Assembly: GCA_004123355.1 (NCBI GenBank)
Contig: SCHM01000001.1
Span: forward strand, 248,001 to 312,000
Length of the DNA: 64,000 nt
Source: Amphirosellinia nigrospora
Lineage: Eukaryota; Ascomycota; Sordariomycetes; Xylariales; Xylariaceae
Direction of reading: 5' to 3'
Shown here piece by piece: positions 28,087 through 38,990 of the stretch (position 1 is the first letter of the stretch; each line of letters begins with the position of its first letter). Both the position numbers and the translations under genes were made by a program. The notes under the pieces are model-generated. The model did not search any database. It was given only the letters and a program-made list of their open reading frames with translations, and had not been told where the DNA came from.

Positions 28087-30291
28087 TCACATTCCTGCGA
28101 GGAGCATGGCGATGGCAGAAACCAGCATGCTACCGAAGGCCGGGTTAGAAGTACCGGCACCGCCTTCAGGTACCTGCATAGGTGGATGAGGTCCCATCGC
28201 TGGATGATTCTTAGGGGGCACAGCCTCGTGGCTTCCTGGTGGTGGGCGGAAGGGCGGGTGGCCTGGAGGGAAAGGACGGCCTGGGGACCTGGGGGACCTG
28301 GGGGACCTGGGGGGCCTGGGGGCCTGGGCGGTATGGGGGGACCCTGGAGGCCCGGGAGGCCATACGGGAGGCCACGCGGGAGTAGGCGAAGTGGTCGTAG
28401 CAGTTGTTGTGGTGGTAGACCAAGGAGTAGTATACCAAGGAGTGGTATACCAAGAACTACTAGTAGTGACAGGAGTACTGGTGGTAGTGAGATGAGTACT
28501 AGTAGTGACAGGAGTACTGGTGGTAGTGATATGAGTACTAGTAGTGAGATGAGTACTAGTAGTGAGATGAGTACTAGTAGTAATAGGAGTACTAGTGGTA
28601 GTGAGATGAGTACTAGTAGTGAGATGAGTACTGGCGGTGGTAGAAGAGCTAGTAGTGAGATGAGTACTGGTGGTAGTGAGATGAGTACTAGTAGTGAGAT
28701 GAGTACTAGTGGTAGTGAGATGGGTACTAGTAGTAATAGGAGTACTGGTGGTAGTGAGATGGGTACTAGTAGTGATAGGAGTACTGGTGGTAGTGAGATG
28801 GGTACTAGTAGTAACAGGAGTACTAGCGGTAGTGAGATGGGTACTAGTAGTGATAGGAGTACTGGTGGTAGTGAGATGAGTACTAGTACTGGTGGTAATG
28901 AGATGGGTACTAGTAGTAATAGGAGTACTGGTGGTAGTGAGATGAGTACTAGTAGTAACAGGAGTACTAGCGGTAGTAGAAGAGCTAGTAGTAAGATGAG
29001 TACTGGTAGTACTGGTAGTAGTAGAAGAGCTAGTAGTAGAAGAGCTAGTAGTAAGATGAGTACTGGTGGTGAGATGAGTACTGGTGGTGAGAGGAGTACT
29101 GGTGGTGAGAGTACTGGTAGTAGTAAGATGAGTACTGGTGGTGAGAGGAGTACTGGTAGTAGTAAGATGAGTACTAGTAGTAATAGGAGTACTGGCGGTA
29201 GTAGAAGAGCTAGTAGTAAGATGAGTACTAGTAGTACTGGTGGTAGTAGAAGAGCTAGTAGTAGAAGAGCTAGTAGTAAGATGAGTACTAGTAGTGAGAG
29301 GAGTACTGGTGGTGAGATGAGTACTAGTAGTGAGAGGAGAACTGGTGGTGAGAGGAGTGCTGGTAGTTAGAGTTGTGCTGGAGGGAGAATGAGTACTGGT
29401 AGTAAGAGGAGTGCTAGTAGTAAGAGGAGTGCTAGTAGTAAAAGTGCTGGTAGTAAGATGAGTGCTAGTAGTAAAAGTGCTGGTGGTGAGAGGAGTACTA
29501 GTAGTGAGATGAGTACTGGTGGTGAGAGGAGTACTGGTGGTGAGAGGAGTACTAGTAGTGAGATGAGTACTAGTAGTAAGAGGAGTACTGGTGGTGAGAG
29601 GAGTACTGGTGGTGAGAGGAGTACTAGTAGTGAGATGAGTACTAGTAGTAAGAGGAGTACTAGTGGAGAGGAGTACTGGTGGTTAGAGCAGTACTAGTAG
29701 TGAGATGAGTACTAGTAGTAAGAGGAGTACTAGTGGTGAGAGGAGTACTGGTGGTTAGAGCAGTACTAGTAGTGAGATGAGTACTAGTAGTAAGAGGAGT
29801 ACTAGTGGTGAGAGGAGTACTGGTGGTTAGAGCAGTACTAGTAGTGAGATGAGTACTAGTAGTAAGAGGAGTACTAGTGGTGAGAGGAGTACTGGTGGTT
29901 AGAGCAGTACTAGTAGTGAGATGAGTACTAGTAGTAAGAGGAGTACTAGTGGTGAGAGGAGTACTGGTGGTTAGAGCAGTACTAGTAGTACTGGTGGTAG
30001 TAGAAGAGCTAGTAGTGAGATGAGTAGTAGTAAGAGTACTAGCAGTGAGAGGAGTGCTGGAGGGAGAAAGAGTGCTGGAGGGAGAAAGAGTGCTGGAGGG
30101 AGAAAGAGTGCTGGAGGAGAAAGAGTGCTGGAGAGAGAAAGACTACTGCTGGCAAGAGACGTTGAACTAGCTGATATGCTGGTGGCAGTACTGGTCGGAG
30201 AAGTGATCGGACTATTGACTGGCGGATCTTGTGCCTCTACACTCCGTACTAGGGCAACTGCCAGAGCGATATAAAAACCGCTGCCCTTCAT
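28087..30291 (-). CDS. GPI-anchored Ser/Thr-repeat cell-wall protein
   Basis: Reads as a secreted, heavily O-glycosylatable wall protein or adhesin-like protein of about 730 residues in one exon. It starts at 30291 with signal peptide MKGSGFYIALAVALVRSVEA, then QDPPVNSPITSPTSTATS. Next come three to four STLSPS hexamers and a long tract of TSTPLTTS-type octads encoded by 24-nt units (about 28450-30010 in DNA). After the repeats comes TTTTTATTTSPTPAWPP, a Pro/Gly-rich collagen-like patch (PPGPPG), NHPAMGPHPPMQVP, and a C-terminal tail GTSNPAFGSMLVSAIAMLLA followed by GM and stop at 28087. That tail, small residues then a hydrophobic end, is a typical GPI-attachment signal. One base is missing in a STLSPS repeat (about 30115) and the Pro-rich patch changes frame. 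The plus strand is open across much of the repeats but is judged a shadow. Confidence 0.8.
28450..30010. repeat. Coding minisatellite, 24-nt units (12-nt sub-rhythm)
   Basis: About 1.5 kb of imperfect units such as GAGTACTAGTAGTGAGAT, reading as Ser/Thr/Pro/Leu octads on the minus strand. Unit variants differ by third-base changes and by swaps of AGT/GGT. Period 3 is maintained, which fits a coding tandem repeat. Confidence 0.9.
29683..29970. repeat. Higher-order 72-bp repeat, four near-identical copies
   Basis: The segment beginning TTAGAGCAGTACTAGTAGTG recurs at 29683, 29755, 29827 and 29899, with the next start at 29971, a constant step of 72 bp. Copies two to four look identical; the first differs by a short loss. 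Each copy equals three 24-nt units and keeps the minus-strand frame, so this is a recent in-frame expansion within the GPI-protein gene. Confidence 0.9.
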
Positions 30292-30874
30292 CTTGGATCC
30301 TTGGGCCACTATTTGTGGTAAAATGAGAAATGATTCTGAGGGATTCCGAGTGGTACTGTAAACCGTAGCAATGAGCGTGGTGAAAAGGAGAAGAAGACGG
30401 ATCAAATGCGCAAGGGAACATCCAATCCATATATTCTTCAAGCTTGTCCAGGCAGCCTGGCTTAAAAGCTGGTGAGAGTTGACTAGGCAAACCTACGGTC
30501 TAATTACTGTAGGTTACTACCTATTACATGGCGTGACAAAGTTAACTAGACACGAAATCATGGATATGAACTGAAGTTTACGTGTCGATTTATGGTGGGA
30601 GGTGAATAAATGAACCGTGCAACAGTTGGGAAGCAGCTGAAGTAAGATGCATGAACAAAGCCGCGACGCACATGGTAGACTTTGGTCATGGTAGTAGATA
30701 TTGAACAGTCCAGGCTCAAAGGCTCAGAATGTCATTACCTTTAGACTGCTAGTAATGGTCGTGTACTCAGGGTTGGGCTTCGATACCTTAGTCTGTGAAA
30801 GCGGAGCGCATATCCCAACTCCAGGTTTGCTCAGGTGATATCAACCAACATCCTTATCTGCCATCCCAACCATG
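30292..30874. promoter_or_regulatory. Intergenic region upstream of GPI-protein gene
   Basis: Lies between the ORM stop (minus strand) and the GPI-protein start (minus strand), so it serves as ORM 3' UTR and GPI-protein promoter. No other feature was seen. Confidence 0.45.
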
Positions 30875-31587
30875 CTAAGGTGCTCTTCTCAAACCTAAAA
30901 GAGAATTAATCTTCGGCACACCGGAAAATAGACCAACTCTCATGCGATGACTCTGTGAACTCGTCAGATGGCCTGGCCACACAGGGTACTGGATCTCAAG
31001 GGGTACGTACAAAGGGTAGTTTCGGTATGACTACTCCTAGAACAGCTAGAAAGTTGATTGTGAAATATGCGAGGTCGTAATGGGTATAGTGAGTGCTGAG
31101 GAGGAAAAGCACAATAGGTACACTGAGTAAAAACTTCTTGGCTGGCGTATACTGCGCACCGTCATCGATCTGCTCCCACATGTTCAAGTTGTCGTAGGCG
31201 CCACTATTGAAGTCAAAAGGGACGCCACGGACCCAATGGAACATGATATAAGAGCCAAACATATAAGATATGTTGGTAAGCGTCCACGAAGTTTCTTGTG
31301 AAACACCAGGGATGACGTCCCAAAGAATCTTGAGAGCAATAATCAATACAATGTGGATCGTCCACGCTCCTATATCCAGCCGAAGCGTATTAGTACCTAC
31401 GTCCCAGGATCGCCCACGTCGCCTATGGGCACATGACCCAGCACATACCTTTGGCGTTGACCCAGTTTGCATTGAGGTTAGGGAGAGCAGACTGGTCGCT
31501 CAGCTGTTCTATGGGCTCTAGTGGTTCTTGGTAGATCTGGAGGATGCTACTAGACCTCCGCCTCCTACCCGTCTTCTGATCACCCAT
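30875..31587 (-). CDS. ORM1: ORM/ORMDL sphingolipid regulator
   Basis: ER membrane protein that holds serine palmitoyltransferase in check and so sets sphingolipid synthesis. Three exons: 31449-31587, 31011-31369 and 30875-30952, with introns 31370-31448 and 30953-31010. The frame is intact for 191 residues. The N-terminus is MGDQKTGRRRRSSSILQIYQ; RRRRSSS corresponds to the Ypk1-phosphorylated serines known in yeast Orm1/Orm2. Then come ALPNLNANWVNAKGAWTIH, PGVSQETSWTLTNISYMFGS, FDFNSGAYDNLNMWEQIDDG and the hydrophobic C-terminal pair of helices, ending in an SHRMRV tail. Four membrane segments are expected. It is one of the few multi-exon genes here with no frame break. Yeast has two paralogues, so the symbol denotes the family. 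Confidence 0.95.
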
Positions 31588-33193
31588 GTTGGAATTCTGG
31601 TAGGCAGCGTGCCGTCGAGGAGGATTGGTGCCGACGTCGTATGAGACAGTCCGGGGAATAAGAATTGGGGAAGACAGTTTGGCGGTATTGACCGGCGTGT
31701 CACAGGAGAGGGTCGGTGATCGGAGGCGGCTGTCATCCACACGGCGTAGGAGGGCTCGGCGAATAGGCGGAACGGGATCGGAACAACCAGGCTACCATGA
31801 GCGCCGCTGTGTTATGTGTGGTGGAGCACTGAGCAAAGCGTTAAAGCAGCGAACCTAGGCCAGAGTTACGATGAAGTGAGAACGGCTAGAGGAACGAGAA
31901 TATAGCGTGTCGACGACGAATTCGGAGAGTGGGCGGGATTCGGCTGGCCGGCGTACTCAACGACGGGGCGATTGGCTATGCTATCCAGACCACACCATAC
32001 CAGAGCCGCATTCACAATCAATCACAATCAAAACGACAACCACAGCCACAGCCGCAACCGCAACCGCAACCGCAACCTCAACCTAGAGCTAGAGCTAGAG
32101 CTGGAGCTGGAGCTGGAACTGGAACTGGAGCTCGATCTCAACCCCGGCCTCGGCCTCAACCCCGACTGAAGCCAAACCCAAGCCGAGTAAAGGTCACTGC
32201 TACCTGCCTAGCGAAGGCCCAAAGATGGTCGCCGAGTATCAGGAACTGTGGATGTCACCCGAGTCCGGGGCGTCGGTCGAGATGGAAGGGCAAGAATAGT
32301 AGAGCAGCGAGCCAGGCTAGCGTCCGTCGTGGTGGGCAACACTAGCAGGACGGAGAGGATATTGACAGAGTGACGAATGATGTGAATCTATGCTGTACTG
32401 GCTGACTGGCCGGCTGACTGACTGGCTATTTAGATATTGGCCTGCTCAAAGACAGATTGGATGAGGCCGGGTTGGAAAGGGTCAACGAGATGAGACTGCG
32501 GAGCTGTCCGCCCTCGCCTTGCCAACCCGTCACATCGACCCTCAGCTGGCAAGCGCCGCAAGCCTAGGCCTCTCGTCGGGGGTTGCGCACACGCCTACGT
32601 CCAGCTCAGCTGATGTCAGCTGCGAAGAGGCCGGCTTTCGGCAGAACTCCTGCACCGTATGTCAATTCAGGTAGGTCCCCACTTAAATTGGACGTGGGAA
32701 CCTGCAAAACATTGGGTTGGTTCTAGGCCTTGAAGACCCTTCGTCGGGACTGCCGTCAGGAGGAACAGATGACTTTCGTCCATTTATAAATAATATGTGT
32801 AGCATGATTCGCAGAAGTCCAAATTAAATTCGAAGTACTTTTCATGATTTTTATACCCATGTACTAAGTAGGTGTGTAGGTGTAGGTTGATAATAACATA
32901 ATTACATTGGAGGTACCTAAGGGCTAGCGGCATGTGGGTTGTATGCCATTTTACGTCAGCAAGGCTACCTAGGTAACACTGTAACCTGGAAAAAGCATCT
33001 GAAAGAGCCGCAATCTCAATCCGACCTTCATACCGTACCATTCTCATTCACCCAATAAAGCCTGCAGCGCATGACGCCACTCCTCTGCCGTTGTTACCCA
33101 GGATAGACGTTCAAATTCCTTTTCTCTGCGAGTTTGAACATCATTTAAACCTCATATTTTTACTTTCGGCTGACGTTGGCGTTTTCGTGCTTC
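31588..33193. promoter_or_regulatory. Divergent intergenic region, ORM / AIR
   Basis: About 1.6 kb shared by two head-to-head genes. It includes hexamer simple repeats at about 32036-32132 and TAGGTACC-type words near 32870-32990. The plus-strand open frame through 31929-32345 is low-complexity and not called as a gene. Confidence 0.5.
32036..32132. repeat. Simple hexamer repeats (AACCGC, then GAGCTA/GAGCTG)
   Basis: About five AACCGC units pass directly into AGAGCT/GGAGCT units. They lie upstream of the ORM gene and probably belong to its promoter or 5' UTR. Confidence 0.85.
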
Positions 33194-35257
33194 ATGGAAC
33201 AACACTCCTCAGAAGATCTCGATGGAGCTCACGTCTCACAGCGACCGGCTAGCTCGTCAGCGGGTAGCCCAAATCCACAGAAAAGGCCCCGTGATTATGG
33301 TGAAGAACTGAAAGGCCTGGATTCTTCTGGTGACGAGGGTGCCCATGGGGACCTGACAGCTACCGTCAAGAGACGAAAGGTGGGCCACAACACTGGTGCC
33401 AATAGTAGCAGCGGTAGCGACTCGGAAGGCTTAGACGATGGCGAGATAATAGAGTCACCTCTTCCTTCATATATCGCCCAGCCAGTCAATGCGGAAACCC
33501 CTACCCCTCTGCAAACTGATTTGCCACTGCAAACCTCAACTACGCCAAATGCTCCCGCAAGCGTGTCATCTGAAGATGGCGAGATAGACAAGTCTTCGCG
33601 GACAGAGCAGGTTTCAACGCAGATCAACGAGATTGACGAGCAAAAGGGGGCTAGAAATCCCAAGAACCTAAGAACACATCTCTCCAGCAGACTTCTCTTC
33701 CCGGCTGTGCGTAATTCCCGGAGCCATTTTCTACTTGTTCTAGCAACTTTGAGAGCACGAGACCCCTTTTTCGGCCACGAGTGTCTAGAAGCTTCTACAG
33801 CTCTCACAAACCACGCTACGAATGGCGATAACTAACTCTGAATATTTATAGGGAATCATGGGATCCAGTTAGGCACGCGAACTGCTTTCGGGGCCAAGCC
33901 TGCCAACTCTTTTTTCGAGACTCCCCGTGCTGCTATTGATGCCACGGAGCAAACACAAGAACAGCAAACCAAAAAGGAAAACAAACGGGTCCGATCACGC
34001 GACCCAGTATCCTCTTTTGAAGCGAGCAATGCAACGTGGAATTTCCCTCAATGCTCCAGAAATCATTACACCCGCAGACACGTCCGAGGAAGATAATTTC
34101 TGGGTTGCACTTTTGCAGGAATTGATTGTTCGTTTAGTCCAAGTGAATGGCGAAACAGCCGATCGTTTGACTTATAAAGTGGTACGTTCAGGCTGGGCAT
34201 TGTACTTCACTAAGAGAATGGGCTTTCTTCATGGCACCAAGAAACACATCAGCGCTATTAGAATCGTTGCTCAAAATTTTATGACTTCGCTTTCTAAGGA
34301 TCATATCGATGCCATGATTTCGGATGCACGACAGGAGCACCCTGCAGACCAATCTGATGATATTATGGTGGTAGGTTCTTCGCCATCCAGTCATGACGAA
34401 GAGTCTCGCCTACAAACAAAGTACTTTCCAGGCGCTGATGATCCGACTCTGCACTGCTTGTCATGCTCTGGGGTTGGACACACTACAAAGACTTGCCCCG
34501 AGCTGGGCTGCCGGTTCTGCGAGAGCAAGAGCCACAGGTCTTTTGGTTGCCCAACGAGGCACAGATGCGATAAATGTCGCCAAATTGGTCACGCCCTTGA
34601 AGCGTGCCAGGAGAAACTTCATCTAGCCACGGAGGAACTTGATGGTTGTGCCTTCTGTGGTGCAGATCACCAAGATCAAGATTGTTTTGAGATATGGAAA
34701 AGTTTTAAACCCTCAGGGCTACACACGAAGAAGGTGAAGAGTATTCCGGCGTTCTGTTACGTATGTGGTGGCGAGGATCATTACGGACCGGAATGTTCGC
34801 TTCCTAATGGATGCGACGAGGTAAGAAAGCGTGCAACTTGGTCCAAGGCAACACGCGATCTATATGTCAACCCCGAGAGCGGAGACATAGCCATAGCCTG
34901 GGCCGATGTTGACTCCAGCCAGCTTATGAGGAGTGAATTTCACATCCCTGGACGAGCGGCTCGAAAGACTACCTACTTCGTCTCAAGTGATGAGTCAGAG
35001 GAGGAGCTTATCCACGCACCTATAAGAAAGCCCCAATCCCGCGGCGAGATCAGAATCGCTATTGGCACGATGAATGGAAATTTGCACGGACGCGAGCAGC
35101 CGCCTCTGCCCCGGGCCCGCCTCCGCCGCTCGTAGAAAACAGGAAGCCATTCCAATCTGCCCCTACAACATTACCACCACGGCCTCAGTTTAGGCCTGGA
35201 CGTGGTCGAGGCGGGTCACGTGGCAGAGGGCGTGGCCGTGGTAGAGGGAGACGATAG
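33194..35257 (+). CDS. AIR1: TRAMP-complex zinc-knuckle protein, AIR1/AIR2 family
   Basis: RNA-binding subunit of the nuclear TRAMP polyadenylation complex, which marks RNA for exosome decay. The start at 33194 gives MEQHSSEDLDGAH. An acidic, Ser-rich N-terminus carries two DDGEI/EDGEI motifs. Five knuckles follow: CLSCSGVGHTTKTC, CRFCESKSHRSFGC, CDKCRQIGHALEAC, CAFCGADHQDQDC (one residue short of the usual spacing) and CYVCGGEDHYGPEC. The C-terminus is a GRGRGG tail ending RGRGRR at 35257, reached after a one-base loss near 35090. The single long intron ends at 33851; its donor is GTGCGT at 33707 or GTAATT at 33711, depending on whether a G is missing at the acceptor. Another frame change lies near 34045. 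About 640 residues. The intron is an introner-like copy. Confidence 0.92.
33707..33851 (+). repeat. Introner-like intron, copy C (in AIR gene)
   Basis: A 145-nt intron starting GTGCGTAATTC and ending ATTTATAG. It shares ordered blocks with two DDHD introns about 21 kb away: GTAATTC, GAGCCATTTTCT, GCAACTTTGAGAGCAC, GTGTCTAGAAGC, CTCACAAACCACGCT and ATGGCGATAACTAAC with the branch site. It is closest to copy A at both ends and to copy B in the middle. Confidence 0.7.
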
Positions 35258-36086
35258 GACATTGTAGCTTCGACTTGCGAGTAGTAGTGCATACAAGTAA
35301 CTCGTAACATCGATTGTGTCCTATCAACAACAACATACCAAACCTCTATCGATAGTCACTTAGTCGAGACTAATTAAATTACTCAAGTTCATAGTAGTCC
35401 TTGACTGACTTAGATGTCTCTTTTCAATGCCAAGGCTTGTCGTCATTTCTCTTTGATTGCACAGGGACTCCATCGGGCTGCTTGAGAGTTGTATTGTGCC
35501 TCGCTCCCACTGAAGGGCAGGCAAGTATCACACTCTTTCCCTCATAGTTCGCGATGAGATGTTAATCACTGTTGATACGAGGTGCTCGAGGACTGGCAAT
35601 GTACCCCGGAAACTGACGTAAAACAGAGCTTACTGCTTCTGCAGTCAGGATGTAGTGGGTATACATCTATCTATATATTGATCGTACTTTGTAGACTAAC
35701 AAAATTAGATAAGTTAAGGTTTGGAGTGAGAATGTATTCCCACTAAACAAGCCGGTCCTTAAGGTTGTAAAATACATGGATTACGAGTACCTAGATTCGT
35801 ACAAGCGTTAGATCTACATACATGTACCCAACCCCCGTAAACACTCAGAGCCAAAGGGTCACCCCAAAACGGGAAAGCGCGTCGCAGCTCATCTAGCAGA
35901 TTAGGTCCACCACACAGGTCTGCCGCACAGCTTCGCCTTTATGTCTTCACCTCCATCCATACCTTTCTCCGGTGACCGGCTTTCACACCGGGACAGTTAG
36001 ACCTATATCTATCACCCGGGCGGAGCCAGGGAAAAAGGGAAGAAAGAGACTGCTAGCACGCTCCTCCATTGCTTGACAGTCTAAAT
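35258..36086. promoter_or_regulatory. Intergenic region, AIR 3' end and MFS promoter
   Basis: About 0.8 kb in tandem orientation. The 3' half should hold the transporter promoter and leader. No gene or specific site could be supported. Confidence 0.4.
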
Positions 36087-37905
36087 ATGGCGGAAGCTCC
36101 CGCTGAGGGCGTCGCCAAAGTCCTCAACCCGAGATTTTCTTCCAGATCCTACGATGCTATAGCGTGCCAAGAGGCACCCGTCCCTTCACTCGCGACCGAA
36201 TATGACGTCGAGCGTGTCGAGAAGGTGTACAGGAAACTAGATCTACGCCTCATTCCCGGTATGTACTCATGCTCCAAATTACCTTCACACGCATCCGCTT
36301 ACGAATATCTCACCGATGATTGAACAGCCTTCTGGACTCTGTATTTCTTATGCTCAGCCATCCGCTCCAATATCGGGCTCGCACAGACAATGAATGCAGA
36401 TGTTGGCCATGATCTCATCACCGTGTTGAAGCTGTCGCCAAGGATATTTCCACGGCACTGGCCCTATTTTATGTTGCCTATGTCATCTTCGACTTCCCTT
36501 CCAATCTTATCATGAGCAAGCTGAGTCCCCGTGCATGGATGGCCCGCATAGTTTTCGCCGTCGGTTTAATCGGGGCCTCTTTCACAGCCGTGCGAGACGC
36601 GTGGAGCTTAAAGTGAGTTTCTTTTTCAATGTCATCAATGTGTCCCTGCTGATGAGTGCTTATGGATGAAGGTTTCTTCGGTTCCTACTTGGACTCGTCA
36701 TCGCCGGCATGTGGCCCGGCATGGCCTATTACCTGACCTTGTTTTACCCGCCCTCGCGGACGGGCAAACGCATCGGTCAATACTTCACCGCGGCACAGGT
36801 GTCGGCAGCCGTGGTTGGACTGGTCTCTGCAGGTTTCCAACTCATTGATGGTCGGGGTCGGCTTTACGGCTTTCAGTGGATGTTCCTCGTCTACGGCATA
36901 GCAGCTATCGTCGTGGGCATTATTCTCCTGTGGTGGTTACCAGACCGGCCACTCCCTCCGGGACAGTCGCGTGTTAAAACCGGCATCGCCAAGTGGCTCC
37001 CCGCGACGCCCGAAGCCCTCACTGGAGAGGATGCGCTAATACACTACGAGGACCTCAAGCGTGTCTACCATCCACGGCCATGGACAGTCAAGGACTTGCT
37101 GGGAGTCCTGATTGATTGGCGTTTATGGCCATTGACGTTAATGTACTTCGGTGTCGTCGGTGTCGGTATTGGACGCAGCTTTACGGAACAGTCATCATCC
37201 ATGGGATCAATCCCAAGTTTACTGGGGTGCAACTTAGTTTGTTGTTTGCACCTATTTGGATCGTAAGTTTCAAGAGACTCGGTGTCACGCTTCCATCTTT
37301 TACGTCCTAACGCTCTACTTTAGATGGATCTGATTGCCATTCTCATTGTGACGCCTATATCCGATCGCTTCCATCGCCTCCGTCCTTTCTTCTTCTCCGC
37401 CGCTACCAGCATACAAATCGCAGGGCTGTTGACTGTCACATTTGCACCGACGTCAAATCCATGGGCACGTTATGGCGGACTTCTACTTATTGGGTTCGGA
37501 CTAGGTCCAACAGTACCTATCTGTATGACTTGGACAAGTGAAATCTTCCAACGTCGACACGGCGAAGTCGGTGTAGCTGCTGCCTCAGCTCTTGTCTCGG
37601 GCCTAGGCAATTTAGGTAGTATTACCACCACATACGCACTATATACGGGTTGGCCCGCAGATGCCGCACCGGGTCCACATCAGTACCGAAACAGCAACCT
37701 AGTTATGATCGCCATTCTCGCCCTTAGTATCACCAGCAGCTTTGTCATGTTTATTGCTCTCACAATCGTTGGTAATAGGCCTAGCAACAAACCCAAGAGC
37801 AGTGGTAATTCCACCAATGGCAGACCTGGCTCATTCCAGGACGGCGCCGCGCGTCGTGAGCTCGAACAGCGTGGCTTCGGCCGCCTGTGGAGCATGAGAT
37901 CTTAA
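36087..37905 (+). CDS. MFS transporter, anion:cation symporter (Dal5/Tna1-like) family
   Basis: Plasma-membrane proton symporter of the ACS family, whose fungal members take up organic anions such as allantoate, nicotinate or pantothenate; the substrate is not predictable here. The start at 36087 gives MAEAPAEGVAK. Introns are 36259-36327, 36613-36671 and 37263-37323. Family landmarks are KLDLRLIPAFWTLYFLC in helix 1, SNIGLAQTMNADVGHDL after it, [40 protein letters not shown] and LPDRPLPP before the central loop. The second half has LLLIGFGLGPTVPICMTW. Twelve membrane helices are expected in about 543 residues. The stop is at 37903. Frame breaks by one missing base lie near 36442 (LSPKD) and near 37170 (IGLQLYG). 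Confidence 0.92.
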
Positions 37906-38990
37906 GTCACCACGTTGATACTGTGGTCGGTACCTCCGTGTCAACTTCAATAACAAAGCCCATGGAATCGGATATCATCGCCACAACTTTGTGGTTTGTT
38001 CTCTTTATTTTCTGGGAGGGCCTAATACCGGCACCCTTTTTGGTACGGTGGGTGCTCCTGTACTTTTATCCTCCAGTTCACACACAACTTGGACGCCCTT
38101 GTAAGTGGCGCCCCAAGCCCCATTAACGAAGGTGGTACTACACCATCGCAGGGATCAGCGTCCATGATCCTCGAACAAGGATAAGCAAGGGTGGCAATGC
38201 CTCGCGTTGTTGCCTCTAGCTTGTCCTGTTGAATTGTGATTCATTTCTCCATTTTCATCTTTCAAATTATGTTTTCATTTCGGAGTTGTTTCGGCGTTAC
38301 AACGATACCCATTAGTTTTTGGATACGCTGTCTATTCGGGAAATCTCTATACGAAGACAGAGGTCTCTCTCGCTAGCGAAAGTGCTATTACGCCATCGCT
38401 TGGGACGGCGTGTTGCAGCCGAGACGGGACCGGTGACAATGCCTTCTGCGCTATCGTCTGGGAACTCGTCTCGTGGGCGTTGACACACGTTTCTATCGAG
38501 AAAACTCTTTTATAGCTTTTAGGTGTTGAGGAGGAAGGAAATACTTGCTTAAAGACAACATATCGTTATCATCCACGGCTCGGCCGGACATTCATTCGCA
38601 GTTTGCAATACATGGATTTAGATAGCCGTCAGAAAGTTTGTGGGCCCTGTGTTAATGCGTGATTCATGCGATTAGGAAACGCCGGCGTTGTAAAGACCCT
38701 CCACTTATATACATACACGCACAAAATCTTCTCCGGGTATCGTTCTCAACTCGACAACTTGGCGGAATTGGCGGTTTCTCTACATATCCAGCCAGTGCTT
38801 TCAATACGGGTTTCCTCTTTGCTTTCTATTAAGCAAAGGGCTTGTCTTTCACCACTGCAACACTCGGAGTCAGCTATGGCCAATTAGAGCTGACGTGTGA
38901 GGATATCGGAAATGTGAGACATTTTCTTGTCCTAAAAAGGAAATCCCATGCCCTGAAAGTTCCCAAAACAAAGAGGAAACGGTCTCGAAA
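37906..38990. other. Convergent intergenic region
   Basis: About 1.1 kb between the 3' ends of the MFS gene (+) and the ABM gene (-). Short frames at 37887-38126 and 38666-38887 lack family features. No structural RNA was recognised. Confidence 0.45.

Noticed and set aside
28039-29370. Long plus-strand open frame (443 codons, Ser/Met/Thr repeats)
   Set aside because: Minus strand has a signal peptide, GPI tail and continuous frame; the plus frame starts and ends inside the repeat logic without any such features.
28450-30010. CRISPR-like or satellite array
   Set aside because: Units are contiguous with no unique spacers, keep a codon period, and lie in a eukaryotic gene.
31929-32345. 138-codon plus-strand frame with QPQPQP and RARAGAG runs
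   Set aside because: Composition comes entirely from simple hexamer repeats upstream of the ORM gene; no conserved sequence outside them.
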